DNA of 64,000 bases from Pascua guehoae (taxonomy: Eukaryota; Basidiomycota; Tremellomycetes; Trichosporonales; Trichosporonaceae), in assembly GCA_001600415.1 (NCBI GenBank), contig BCJX01000016.1, positions 577,154 through 641,153 of the forward strand, in the 5' to 3' direction. The notes beneath the pieces were generated by a model. That model saw nothing but the letters and a program-made list of their open reading frames with translations, searched no databases and had not been told where the DNA came from. Below, in pieces: positions 1 through 10,714 of this stretch; the first letter of the stretch is position 1; each line of letters opens with the position of its first letter. A program made the translations under genes and the position numbers.

Positions 1-155
1 CCCCCCCACCCCAAACCGCCAACGACAAACACACACTCACCCTCCGCCATGGCCTTTGCGGCCCGCTTGGCATGCTCGGCCGCCTCGGCGTCCTTTTCCC
101 GCGCGCGCTCGGCCCATTCCGACTTGTCCAGGCGTTTGCGTTCGCGTTCCGCCAT
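1..155 (-). CDS. 5' exon of a gene leaving the window; possibly SNU23/ZMAT2-like splicing factor (partial)
   Basis: The first exon runs from an ATG at 155 down to 41, where GAGG is followed by a GTGAGT donor; the rest of the gene lies left of the window. The 38 visible residues are highly charged and helical, with a KSEWAERAREKDAE segment followed by alanine/lysine-rich sequence. From memory this resembles the N-terminus of fungal Snu23/ZMAT2, a U4/U6.U5 tri-snRNP zinc-finger protein, whose start has a W/Y-D-K-x-E-(Y/W)-x-x-x-A pattern. The diagnostic zinc finger is outside the window, so the identification is tentative. The exon boundary is well supported by an open frame ending in a consensus donor. 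Confidence 0.45.
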   Translation of the reverse strand, partial: MAERERKRLDKSEWAERAREKDAEAAEHAKRAAKAMAEGECVFVVGGLGWG

Positions 156-160
156 TGTGG

Positions 161-260
161 GGTGTGTTGGGTTGGGTTGGGTGTCAAAGTGAATGTGGTT
201 TGGGTGTTGGGTTGGGCTGGGTGTCAAAGTGAATGTGGTTTGGGTGTTGGGTTGGGATGG
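161..260. repeat. Tandem repeat, 40-bp unit, two copies plus a partial one
   Basis: Bases 181-220 and 221-260 are near-identical 40-mers (GTGTCAAAGTGAATGTGG then TTGGGTGTTGGGTTGGG-type sequence) differing at one position near the end. A partial copy precedes them at 161-180. The repeat lies immediately upstream of the start codon at 155, in that gene's promoter or 5' UTR. Confidence 0.9.
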
Positions 261-1319
261 ATTGAAGCGGGAGCTCGACCGGAGACTCGACCGGACTCGA
301 GGCTGTCGAATAGGCGAGGTTGGGATCGGGATCGAGAGAGATCCAGCGGGTGATTCACGTCGTGAGCGAGGGTGGGACTGGGGGTAAGACTGTTGGATGG
401 AGATGCAAGGTCAAGCAAGCTCGAGTTGGTTGGGATTGTTGCCAGTCTTGCCACTCACGGAAGCAAATCCTCCCCTCCACCTTGTCACCTTGTGGCGGCT
501 GTCACCCCAGCCCTGGACACCAACTCTGGCGTCAGCTCTGACACCAACGCTGTGAGCAGACTCGAGCTACTCCCCACTCCCGTTCTAGCTGTTCTGCTCT
601 GCCCGAGACGTTGAGACTTTCAGCATGCATACTGCTTGCTGCACTCCACATGCAGCCTCAATGTGCACGTCATGTAGCCCAGCCCGAGTCTGGCGGCTTG
701 GTCAAACCACCGTGTTATTGCAGCCCAGAACCAGCGTTCAACTGCAGCCCTCATTTGCATTTGCACGTCTGGATACCCCCTGTCTGGATACCCCCCTCAG
801 CCAACCGCTCCCGTTCAGACAAACTCTTGCACTACAATCCCCAACTGGACTCTCGCGCTCCCCACTTCAACTTGAAACTCTCAAGTGCGCTCGCGCTCGC
901 GTGCTGCACACCCTCGCGCCCGCTCGCCCGCCCGCCGCGACGTCTAACCATCATTGCATTCGTGCTCAACTTCACAGCCGATACAGGTAATTACGCAAGC
1001 TATCGTCCAAAGTACAGTCTAGGCTCCCCGGGCTGGGGCGAGATGTGCGGCGTGTGTCGGTATTCGCGGATCGTGTGCCGTGGCGGCCGGGGGAAGGAGG
1101 AAGAGGTGACGAGTGGGGGTTGAAAAGGGGGTGGGTGGGGGGGTAGCGAGAGTGGCGTTAAGGCGCGGGGGTTGCGCCTAGGGGGCAAGAGATTAAGAGG
1201 GGCCAGCTGGGGGTTACGACCAGCCGGCCACCGGCGCCAGCCAGAGCCACGGCCACGGCCACGAGGCCGAAAGGGACGTGAAAGGGGTACCGCGCGGGGT
1301 AGGACGTCGTGTATGGTCT
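261..1319. other. Intergenic: promoter of the left-edge gene and 3' flank of RSP5
   Basis: No convincing coding sequence was seen on either strand; the open frames are short and of random composition. It separates two genes on the minus strand, so it should hold the promoter of the left gene and the RSP5 terminator. Bases 1085-1145 are purine/G-rich. Confidence 0.6.
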
Positions 1320-4300
1320 CTACTCCTGGCCAAAGCCCAAGGTTTCCTCGACACTGTGGTGTTAGTTGCGTTCAGTGAAGCCTTCCCGCCCATGCTTCGC
1401 ATGGACGGGGCTTCGCATGGCGGGGTGTACTCACGCAAGCGTAAGCTTCTGCTCGAGCGTGTCATATGATTTGTAGGGAGGCAGATCGATGCGGTTGAAG
1501 CAGGTGTGGCTCTTTGGGAGCTGGGTGAGCTCGCCGGCCTTTTCAATCGTAAAGCGGCGGGGGCCGTCCGAGCCCTGCAGGTCCTTGAAGCCGTTGACGG
1601 GGATACGCGACGTGCCCGTGGTAAACTGGAGGAGACGCGACTTGCGCTCTGCGGGCCAGCCGCGGACAATCTTCCAGAACCACTCGACCACCTCGTCCGA
1701 GGGGTTGTAGCCACGGTAGTCGGTGTGCTTTTTCCAGTCGTCGACGTCAATCTCGGACATGCCGCCAATGAGGAGCTCGAGCTCGCGCTCGTCAAAGACG
1801 TTGATGAGGTCTTGGGGAATGAGCTCGTTGAAGCCCGACATGAAGGCCTCAAACTGCTCCGAGACACGGCGAGAGATACGGTACTCTGTGACGAGTTCGA
1901 CGTATTCCTTCTTGTTCTCCTCGGTGACCTCGACCTCTTGGCCGCCGGGCTTGAGGTCGAGGACGACGACTTCGCCAAAGTGTTCCTCGGTAATGGAAAA
2001 CGTGTCCTCGATGACGTCGGTAATGTCGTTTTCGAGCATCCACGTGAGACCACGGTACAGGCCGGCGTCGACCGACTCGAGGTCTGCGAGGGTGATGCGC
2101 TTTTTCAGAATCATCTTGTAAAACGAGACGATAAAGTAGGCGTCGAGGAAGCGGCGGTGGAAAATGCCGAGGCCGACGACACGGCCGATAAACTTGAAAT
2201 AGTTCAAGTGTTCGGGGTTGACGCCCGAGTTTGGGTTGATCTGGAGCGTATAATTGTCGTGGGCAGAGTACTCGAACAGGCAGTAGAAGGGGTTGAACAT
2301 TTCGTGCGACAGCAGGAAGAAGAATTCACGCGACAGACCTCCATAGTCGAGACCGTCTTCGCCCTCAAACTTGATCATGAGACGCTTCTTGAGATCGTTT
2401 GGCGACTGGCGCATAATCTCCGTGTACGAGCCCTCGAAAATGTTTTCACGCGACACCTTGATGTGGCACTGGCCCGTGTTGGAGCGGAGCGCCGGCTGCG
2501 AGCGGAAGTAGATGAGCTTGCGGCGGAAGTCGCGCTTGTACTGGGGCACATTCTGGTCGAGCGACGACGGCAGACGCGGGTCGTCCCAAGTGGTCGTCTT
2601 GGTGTTGTGGTCGACAAAGTAGACACGCGCCGTCGACGTGAGACGCATCTCCCAGCCAGAGGGCAAGGGACCCAGCTGGCTGACCGTCTGGGGCTGAACC
2701 GTCATGCCAGGCTGGTTGGGCGCAATGACGCGCAGCAGCTGCTGGCGGCGCGGGTCGACCCACGTGGTAGTGCGCGTGTTGTGGTCGACAAAGTATGGCC
2801 GCCCCTCGGGGGTAAAACGCTGCTCCCAGCCGGCTGGCAGGGGGCCCGAACCAACCGTCGTCTGCTGGCTCACAGGGATCGACGTCGGTGGGCTGTTGGT
2901 CGACTGACCGCCGTTGGTCGGCGTCGCACCGTGCGTCTGCGCATCGAGCATCTCGTCGGCATTGATGCGCAAGTCGTGGCGCGCGCGCGCGTCGTCCGTG
3001 TCCCGCGCGTGCGTGTTGTTGTTGGATGCCTGGTCGCTGCTGGGCCGGTTCCACGTCGTCGTGCGCGTGTTGTGGTCGACATAGTACTGGCGACCGAGGT
3101 GGTCGATGCGGCGCTCCCATCCGTTTGGCAGCGGTCCCAACTGGTCCGAGTGTGAATCGAATGGGTGGGATCCCGTCTGCGTGGGGTTGTTGGGGAACTG
3201 CATGGCCGTATTGTTCTGGTTTGCGGCGGCAGGGTTGGGGACGGGATTCTGTGGGGGGTTTGCCGCTGGGGTCGGGGCTGTAAAGGAGTCGCGCGGGGGC
3301 TGTACAGGAGCAGGGCTTTCGGGTTCAGGCGCAGGCTGGTGGGTGGGTGCAGTGTTGGTGTTGTTGACTGATACGACCGAGTCGGTGGGCCTAATCATCG
3401 ACGGGGTGGGGTTGGGTGGGCCCGGGTTGGTGATGGGCGTCGTCGTCTGGGTGGAGAGGTAAATGATGAGTTTGCCATTGACGGCAATGTTCTCAGACCC
3501 CTTTTTAAGGTCCCGCGTGAGCATCTCTGTGCCGTGTTAGTCATGCTTGTCGTGCGGCAAAGCGGTGCCAAAAGTGGGGAAACAAGCCGTGACAATGGTG
3601 CTTCCAAGGGCCCATGGTGGCACACAGCGGGTCCTTTGTGTCTCACACACGGCACTAGAGCCAGTCTGGCATTGCAAGATTGGGTCCGCACAGAGTCGGC
3701 GCCTGGCGCACGCCACCACTCACCCTGCCCTCCGAGTTCAAGGTCGAGCACATCAGACACCTTGATGTTGATCACACCCAGGAACCCCTGGTCCTGCTGT
3801 GGGGTTAGCAAGGCGCGGCGACGAGCAAACCCACCTTGCGCTTAAACTTGCGCTGGTCAAAGATCTGGACCGCAACGACGCTCGAGTCCTTGACAGTGCT
3901 GTGCGTTAGGACTGGCGACGGCGGGGACGTTACACGCGACGTACATGTCAAAGTTTTCATTCCAGTACGGGTTGAGCGTCTTCTTGATGACCGAGGTGGT
4001 GTGGATCTGCTCGCCGTCGACCGAGACGATGGCGAACGGGTCCGGCAACCGGAGGATGTCGCGCTTGATGAGCGAGTCGGCCGCGACGACTGTTTGGGGG
4101 ATGTTTGTGATTGATGAGGGGGTGGGGTGGGGTGTACAAGGGGTGGGGCGAGGGGGGCAGGGCGATGGGGCGTGGAGGGGGTGACGGCGACGGGGTGTGG
4201 GAGTTGGGGAAGGTGATGAAGACGCGGGAGGAGACGCAGAAGCACAGGAAGGCAAGCATGACGCGTGACGGGTATGATGGGGCGCAAGGCAGGGCGTGGA

Positions 4301-4649
4301 GAGGACGTGGTCAGCGCCGGCAACTCGGTCCACACTGGGCGCGGGACACCTACTCGTAATGCGGATCTTGCGCGACCTGTGCGTGTAGCATCAAGAGTGT
4401 GGTCGGCGGTGAACAAGGGAGAGGGTGTGATGCGCGATGAGCGTGACGTGTTGGACACGGGGATGGAGACGGTGCAACGATCACGATGCGATGCGGCGTG
4501 TAGCGTGCAGCGCGCGAACATGAGACCGAGGACGAGGCGGGAACACGAGGGGGAACGGGGTCGAGCGGAGAGAACAGGTCAGCGCCGAGGTCAGACACGG
4601 TGGGGGGCACGTACTGGTGTGCGCGGCTCTGGAGCGCGCTCGACGACAT
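1320..4649 (-). CDS. RSP5: NEDD4-family HECT E3 ubiquitin ligase (Rsp5)
   Basis: This is a HECT ubiquitin ligase of the Rsp5/NEDD4 type, which ubiquitinates membrane cargo and other PY-motif substrates. The start ATG is at 4649. Exon 1 (4649-4615) and a 23-nt exon 2 (4376-4354) join in phase into exon 3 (from 4089), giving an N-terminal C2 domain with [26 protein letters not shown] and NPYWNENF. Further exons near 3.90-3.84 and 3.80-3.72 kb complete C2 ([20 protein letters not shown]). The large exon from 3524 encodes three WW domains (about 3130-3045, 2860-2755 and 2680-2575, each with W...YFVDHNT(R/K)TTTW) and the HECT domain, with the catalytic cysteine in HTCFNR near 1.5 kb. A last exon (1353-1320) restores the family C-terminus, [10 protein letters not shown]. 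Domain order and length match Rsp5. Confidence 0.96.
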
Positions 4650-5124
4650 GGTGCGCGCGGCGCGGTGACGCGGGGGGGTCGGGACGTGCGAGTCGAGGGC
4701 GGCGGCGGTGGAGACGGGGAATGGGGCGGGGTGTGAATGTGCGAGTGCGAGCCGGGGTCGGGGAGAGGAAGTGACAGTGTCGAGGACGCAGACGACGGTG
4801 AGGAAGGGTGCAGTGGTGGTGGGTGAGGAAGGAAGGAAGATGGAGGATGGTGGTGGCGGAGTGGGCGATGAGTCGAGCGTGAGTGAGCGAGGGGGTGTGC
4901 AGGTGCGGGAGGTGTGGTGGGTGGTGGCAGGGCAGGGGGGGCAGGGCAAGGGAGGGGACGGGGCAAGCTGCGACCTGGGTGGATGGATGGATTGGTGGAA
5001 TGGTGGGATGAGGGGCCTGCCTGCCTGGGTGAGACGCTGCTACGCTGAGAGGGGCAAGCACGAAGCACACTTGAGGATGGCAGCTGACAGTCCAGGCTCC
5101 AAGACGGAGACGACGATAGACCGC

Positions 5125-5153
5125 CAGGCAGGCAGGCAGGCAGGCAGGCAGGC
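5125..5153. repeat. (CAGG)n microsatellite
   Basis: About seven uninterrupted CAGG units occur upstream of RSP5. A second, related tetranucleotide array, (CAGC)n, follows at 5244-5275. Confidence 0.9.
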
Positions 5154-5243
5154 TGCAGGCCGACGCAGGTAGAGGACGCAGGCCATCCGCCTGGCTGCCT
5201 GGATGTTGTCGGTTATTTCCAGGGTCTAGCCCGTTCTGCCCGT

Positions 5244-5275
5244 CAGCCAGCCAGCAGCCAGCCAGCCAGCCAGCC
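5244..5275. repeat. (CAGC)n microsatellite with one interruption
   Basis: CAGC units are repeated across 32 bases with one irregular step, about 90 bases after the CAGG array. Confidence 0.88.
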
Positions 5276-5849
5276 ACGCGCGCGCCCCCGTTCCTTTGCT
5301 CTCTGCATCCTTCGGCCCGTTGCTTCTCCTTTGGTACTGACACGGTGGAGCTAATGCGGCGCCCAAAATGCCACGGCACAACAAGGCCCAGCCGTGTCTC
5401 AATTACAAAATTTCTAAGCAGCCAGAACCCACAGCACAAGGCCCGATAATGTTCACCAGCGGATTACCAATCACAGGGTCGCACGCCGCTCGTTGGCCCA
5501 CATGGCACACGTCCACTGGCACTGGTGCGCGCGCTGATCCACCGATCCCGTCGTAGCGAACGTAGCGACCGATGGCAGCCCACCGCCCACCAGGCGCCGA
5601 CGCCGTAGTAAGTGCCGGCCCCGACCACCTCAACGTCGGTTCCGATGTTTGCACCCACCCAGCCCCGCCAGAAAAATCGACATTTGGACCCAGGCCAGAA
5701 AAATCCTCCAGAAATGTCAGTCAGCCATGCCACACCAGGGACATTGCCCATTTCGTCATGGGCGGCCACTGACGCAACGGCGGCATGAGGCGCCTGCCCA
5801 ACAACGAGACAGGTTTAGGCCCGACGCACTGGGTCCTGCCTGAACTGAG

Positions 5850-5888
5850 CGTGAACGTGAACGAGAACGAGAACGAGAACGTGAACGT
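5850..5888. repeat. Hexanucleotide repeat (GTGAAC/GAGAAC)n
   Basis: About six hexamers alternate between GTGAAC and GAGAAC. Confidence 0.85.
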
Positions 5889-5972
5889 GTGCGGACTGCG
5901 TCGTCGGCGTCGTCGCTTTGCAGGTGCTCGGTTATTCCACCGTGCAGTTGTGCTCTGCAGCTCTGCATGCGA

Positions 5973-5990
5973 GCGAGCCGGCCGGCTCGC
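5973..5990. repeat. Perfect 18-bp palindrome
   Basis: GCGAGCCGGCCGGCTCGC reads identically on both strands. It is followed by GGCTCGCAGCTCGCAGCTCGCAG, a short repeat of its arm. Confidence 0.85.
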
Positions 5991-6154
5991 GGCTCGCAGC
6001 TCGCAGCTCGCAGAATTCTGCCTGCACGACCCTGATCGTCTGCATACCGCACACTGCACTGGGTGCAAGGTAGAATGGCCGCACGCAGGGTCGGGCGACG
6101 CATGCAGATCGGTGGCGGCATGTTGTGGTCTGCATATCTGCATGGGTATGAGAT

Positions 6155-6290
6155 GTTCTACGCCTTCTGCGCCTTCGAGTCTGCGCCTTCTGGTCTGCGC
6201 CTTCTAGTCTGCGCCGTCTAGTCTGCGCCGTCTGGCCGTCTGCGCCTTCTAGTCTGCGCCGTCTAGCCTCTAGCGTTCTACGCGCGCCTT
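6155..6290. repeat. Degenerate 14-bp minisatellite (TCTGCGCCTTCTAG-type)
   Basis: About nine copies of a TCTGCGCC(T/G)TCTAG-like unit with small variations run across this stretch, followed by a 9-bp repeat array at 6368. Confidence 0.85.
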
Positions 6291-6367
6291 GTACATCTTG
6301 TGCGCCTTCCACCGCTGGGCGGCAGGTGCAGGTGCAGGTGGCCAGTGGGTAGTGGGTGGTGGCTAGG

Positions 6368-6440
6368 GGCGAGTGGCGAGCGGCGAGTGGCGAGTGGCGA
6401 GTGGCGAGTAGCGAGTGGCGAGCGGTGAGCGGCGAGTGGC
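6368..6440. repeat. 9-bp tandem repeat (AGTGGCGAG-type)
   Basis: Roughly eight near-perfect copies of GAGTGGCGA, some reading GAGCGGCGA, are in tandem. Confidence 0.88.
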
Positions 6441-6794
6441 CATTTACGCATATCGAGCTGGGAATAGGCGTCGTATCCCACCACGGACGGGCATACGCAC
6501 GAGCACGTAAATGTCGCCGTTGCGTGCCCGCGATGCAGATGAGGCGGGACTAATCGACTTGACTTGAGACTTGATTATAAGGGCATTTAGTGTGTAACAC
6601 AAGGAGGAATCCCGACGTGCAATCCTCACATCCAGTCGTTGCTGCGTTCGACTCATCAGTGTGTTCGTGAGCGTCAGGGGGTCGGCGGGAGGGAGCGGTG
6701 GGTCCAGGTACCCAGAACGAGTGCACTGCTGCCTGTGTCCACCCAGCCTGCGGTGGCCTTGTCACGAGCTGCGCCGTATCTTGCTACGTGCACC

Positions 6795-6846
6795 AGGAGC
6801 AGAGCTGGAGCAGAGCTGGAGCAGAGCTGGAGCTGGTAGCTGGTAG
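6795..6846. repeat. 12-bp tandem repeat (GAGCAGAGCTGG)
   Basis: Three clean copies of GAGCAGAGCTGG decay into GAGCTGGTAGCTGGTAGCTG. Confidence 0.88.
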
Positions 6847-7189
6847 CTGCATGCCAGTCCCTCGTCGTGGACTGCGTGGCCGGTGTAGGTTTCGCCTGCT
6901 CGGCAAGCCCGGGTACTTTGATCACCACGGGTGGTCGCCATGGCGGTTCTGCTGTGCCTTCTGCTGGCTGGTGCTGGGTGGAATTGCTCATGTCCGGCAG
7001 GTAAGGTCACACGATATGGTGCGAATGGTGAATGCTAACTGTGCTGACCGTATCCCTGCGGCTCATTCGACCAGGAGGTAGGCTGTAGGTCTGTAAGTCT
7101 GTAAGTGTTCTTGGTCTTGGCGATGCCACAGGACCACCATACGTGTAGCAACTAGCCACCCGTTGCGGATCGACAGCTCATCTTGCGTC

Positions 7190-7302
7190 CATTCTTAACA
7201 CAGACAGGCTCCGTCTTAACACATATTGCGTCCATTCTCAACACAGATTGTGTCCATTCTTATCACAGATTGTGTCCACTTGACACAGATGGCATCCATT
7301 CA
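7190..7302. repeat. Degenerate repeat around CCATTCTTAACACAGATTGTGT
   Basis: About four to five variants of a unit containing TCCATTCT, (T/A)ACACAGA and TTG(C/T)GTCC occur in tandem, roughly 0.3 kb downstream of the MIF2 stop. Confidence 0.75.
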
Positions 7303-7568
7303 TAGCGTTCGAGGCACGCAGACGGAATGCATTACTGCCTACGCAATGGTCATATCGGCTCTCGGACAGCGAGCGCAAAAGGTTGGTACAAACGGGTAGC
7401 ACGACGGCAAAACCAAGTATCAAGAGCGAGACAACAGAAAAAGACAAACAAACCCAGCGCAAACACAAACACAAGGCCTAGTCCCGAATACGCGCGTGTT
7501 GCCGGATCGCAGAGGTGGCAGAGCGCATGCAAACAGCCTCACACCCACCCCTCACCCCCACTACACGC

Positions 7569-10044
7569 TCATGCGCGGCCCTTTTTCCGCCTGGTCGACT
7601 GCGGCGGGGTCCGTTGCGGCGACGCGCTGCCCGCGTCGCTCTCTTCGTCCTCAGCGTCTGGCTGCGTTTCGAGGCGGTGGTCTTCTTCCGCGTCCGAGTG
7701 CAGGCTGTCGAGATACTCTTCCTCGTCTTCGGTCATGCGAATCTTGCGCGCCTGGGCAAAGAAGAGGCGCGCGTCGTTGTGGGGAGAAATATTCTTGATG
7801 CCGTACGTGTTGCCTTTGGGTCAGCCCGTGTTCAACACTGTAGCGCTGGATAAGGGCGACTGGGAGAGATGCCACATGACCCCCGACGTACCTCTGGGAA
7901 TTATAAACTGGCAGCCAGTGGCGGCAATATAGTTTGTTCGGTGGAGCTGGACGCGCACGGCGCCCTTGATCACATAGAAGACCTGTGGGTCAGCATAGTC
8001 CAGCAGTCAAGCAGTCCCTCGCCCACGCACATAGGCATTCTCGCGCGACGGCTTCATAGGCTTGCTGCAACCCTTTGGAATGTCGACAATGCCCGAGGCG
8101 AGAAACTTGCCCTCGCCAAAGACTTTTTGATACTTGAAGTCTGCATCCTTGATGTCCTTTGGTTCCAGGAGGTTTTTGGGCAAGACGACGCCTGCGTGTC
8201 AGCGCAGACCTGTAGTCTGGGGGCACGTGCAACTCACGCCGCTGCACTTCTTTTTCAGTGAGAAACTGCTGCACAACAGCGTACTGGTTTGTCCCTGAAT
8301 CCCACCCGTCCTCGGGGTTGGAATCGACACTTGCGCTGCGTGCGCGTCTCGATGTCTTGCGCGGCTGCCGGCGCTTTGTCTTGGGCGATGGCGGCGGCGA
8401 CGGCGGCTTGCGTAACACTTCCTCAATGACAGGCAGGTGCTGTCCGACCTTGTACTCGAACCGTTCACCGCGCCACCACTCGAGTGGCTTAAAGTGCTGC
8501 CGGCCAGACCGCCGCGTCTTAAAGTCGCCCGTATACTGCTGCTCGCCTTCCACTGCTTGTCAGCCTTTCCGACGATCGCGTGTGGGAGAACAACTCACGC
8601 GGCAGTGTAGAGACGCGCGTGCGTCTGGCGCGCGGGGTCTTGACTGGTGTCGGCACGTGCCGTTGCCGCTTGGCGGCGCTTGTCGAATCCTTGGAAGGCC
8701 GCCCGCGTTTCTTCGGCGGCGGCGGCGGCGACACGGGCTGTTCCTCGTCCTCTTCGTCTTCGTCACCCCCCTGCTCGGCAGCGACAGCCGCCTCCTCGAG
8801 CCCGGTATCTTCCACAGAAAACGAGTCGTCAAAGCCGTCGTTCCCTCCGTTGTCAAAGTCACCGAGACCGGGGCCCATGTTGTCCTCGGCATCCTCAAAC
8901 GTGTCGGGCACGCCGTCGTCCTCATCCTCGTCTACCTGCGCGGGACCGCGTTTCCGGCGGACCGGCTGTGAGTCGTCCGCTACGTCGTGCGAGACCGTAA
9001 TGTCCACCGAGCCCTCCTCCTCCTCCATGACCTCGTCAGAGCCCGCAAACAGCTCGCGACGGCTACTGCGGACCTCGGCGCGCTTCTGCACCGACGACAG
9101 GGGGCTGCCCGTCCCCGCTCGCCCGCTGGCCAGCATCCTGCTGCGGGTCCGGGGCGTCGCGTCGTCGTCATCGCGCCCCCGCGGCGTTGACTCATTGTCG
9201 CTGGGAGAGTTGAGCTGCGTCTGGGACAATGAAGTCGTAGTCCCATGCGGTGTCCTTCTAGCGTTGCGGAATGTGCGGGACGGCGAGGGGATGGCGTCGA
9301 AGCTGAGGCTGGGCGAGTCGGGCGGGAGCTGGGTCCGGCGCGGCACCCTCACGGACGGGGGTGGGTCTGGAGTCAGTAATGCGAGACAAGCGGAGTGGGC
9401 GCAAGGTGTGCTCGTTACACTCGTTCACACGGGGTGCTAATTCCCATGACGCTCTCCTCCCTGGCCACGCAAACGACCACTCACTCGGAGAACTGGGAAA
9501 GAACGGCCCCGGCGGCGTCGTCCGGTCATCATCCTCATCGTGTAAAAGATCGTCGGCGGCAATTTCCTCGGCCTCGTCGTCGTCCACAATCTCGCTGAGG
9601 CGGGTGCGCATCGACCGCGCGCTCGACGCAGCCACCCGCGGACTCGTGCGGGGACTCGAGCTCGAGCTGGGCCCCCCAGCGCGCGGGGTACGCGTCGACG
9701 ACGAGCTGGCGCGCGTGATGCGCACGGAACGGGGGGACGACTTGAAGAATTCGTCGGGGTCTTCGAAGCCGTCTTCGTTGACCGGCACGTTGGTCGGCAT
9801 GAGGCGTCCGGTGCGGCTGGGGATGGGGAGGGTTTACACGGGAGCGTGTGAGAGGTTTTGGAGAGGGCAGAGAGGGGTATGAGGGACAGAGCGAGGGGAG
9901 ATGGCGGCATGTCGACGGGCGGCGAGATTGCGTCAGTACACACTACACGAGACGGGGCGGGACTCACGAGCCGACCTCTGTCGGGCGCGCGTTGAAGTGG
10001 AGATAGTCATTCTTCGGACCGCGTCGGCGGCCTGGTGTCGGCAT
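7569..10044 (-). CDS. MIF2: Kinetochore protein Mif2/CENP-C
   Basis: This is an inner-kinetochore protein that binds the CENP-A nucleosome and recruits the outer kinetochore. The ATG at 10044 opens a short exon (MPTPGRRRGPKNDYLHFN, typical basic N-terminus). It splices (GTGAGT; acceptor CCCCAG near 9822) into a long acidic and serine-rich, probably disordered segment. The CENP-C motif, SGRQHFKPLEWWRGERFEY, lies near 8.5 kb and is followed by LPVIEEVL. The last exons encode the C-terminal cupin dimerisation domain (ATGCQFIIPRGNTYGIKN, ARLFFAQARKIRMTEDE), then an acidic tail ending KKGRA at the TGA at 7571-7569. The 3' splice (donor GTACGT near 7890, acceptor near 7816) restores the PRGNTYGI motif across the junction. 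Several internal introns are inferred from frame changes, and not every boundary was fixed. Confidence 0.93.
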
Positions 10045-10714
10045 GGTGGGCGAGTTTGTGCGTGGTTAGGACCCGACGGGGGACAGCTTGGACGCAGCGA
10101 GTGTTACACCGTGGACCGAATGAGGAGGCAGGTTGCTTCGGGGTTGGGGAGTGGACGAGGTCGCGAGCAGACTCCAGTGGGTGGATGCCGGGAAACGCGA
10201 TAGGAGAGTGAGAGGATCTGAGATCCAAGAGTGGTGGCCAGCTGGATGACAAGATGGGTGCCAAGAAGTCAATGCCGAGAGGGTGGGCGGGTGGATGGTG
10301 CAAGATGTCTGTCGGGTATGGATAGTGGTGTGGGTGGTGGGTGGTGCCTTGTTGTTGTGGCCATCAGGTGATCGAGATCAATACCGTCACTCTCCATCGC
10401 TGACTGACAAGGCATCGGGCATTATTATCCACGTAATTTTGGTATTTTATCCACAATGGTGGCAATCAACGACTTTGGACACCAGGCACGCACACCCAAC
10501 GTACGTCCCAACGTCCACTCTCACATGCTCACACTGTGCACCTGGTGCTCCCCGCCTACTCAACACATCATGCACAACAGCAGACACGACGGCTTGCGCG
10601 CCTGCCTTCATGCCCACGCGTGCGGGCCTGCACCAAAAATCTACACAACACCACGAGCACATCCATACCATGCAGTCTATAGAGTGTCTCCCCACAAGTA
10701 CCGGCCCACATGGC
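10045..10714. other. Intergenic: MIF2 promoter and PRO1 3' flank
   Basis: No coding sequence was recognised. The stretch separates two genes read in the same (minus) direction. Confidence 0.6.

Larger units (their letters stand above)
4650..7568. other. Gene-poor intergenic region (2.9 kb) rich in simple and tandem repeats
   Basis: No credible protein-coding gene was found between the RSP5 start (4649) and the MIF2 stop (7569). The first 300 bases are strongly purine-rich on the plus strand and must contain the RSP5 promoter. From 5.1 to 7.3 kb there are several unrelated tandem repeats, listed separately. The open frames here mostly follow the repeats and look like chance. Confidence 0.6.

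Noticed and set aside
1506..3155. Long plus-strand open frame of 549 codons
   Set aside because: It is antisense to the WW and HECT exon of RSP5 and arises from the high GC at third positions of that gene.
5785..6207. Plus-strand frame with Asn-Glu/Asn-Val repeats
   Set aside because: It is a translation of the GTGAAC hexamer array with no context of a gene.
6155..6440. CRISPR-like array
   Set aside because: The units are directly adjacent without spacers, in a fungal nuclear genome.
7990..8261. Plus-strand frames opposite MIF2
   Set aside because: They are antisense to the CENP-C motif exon, which carries clear family motifs.
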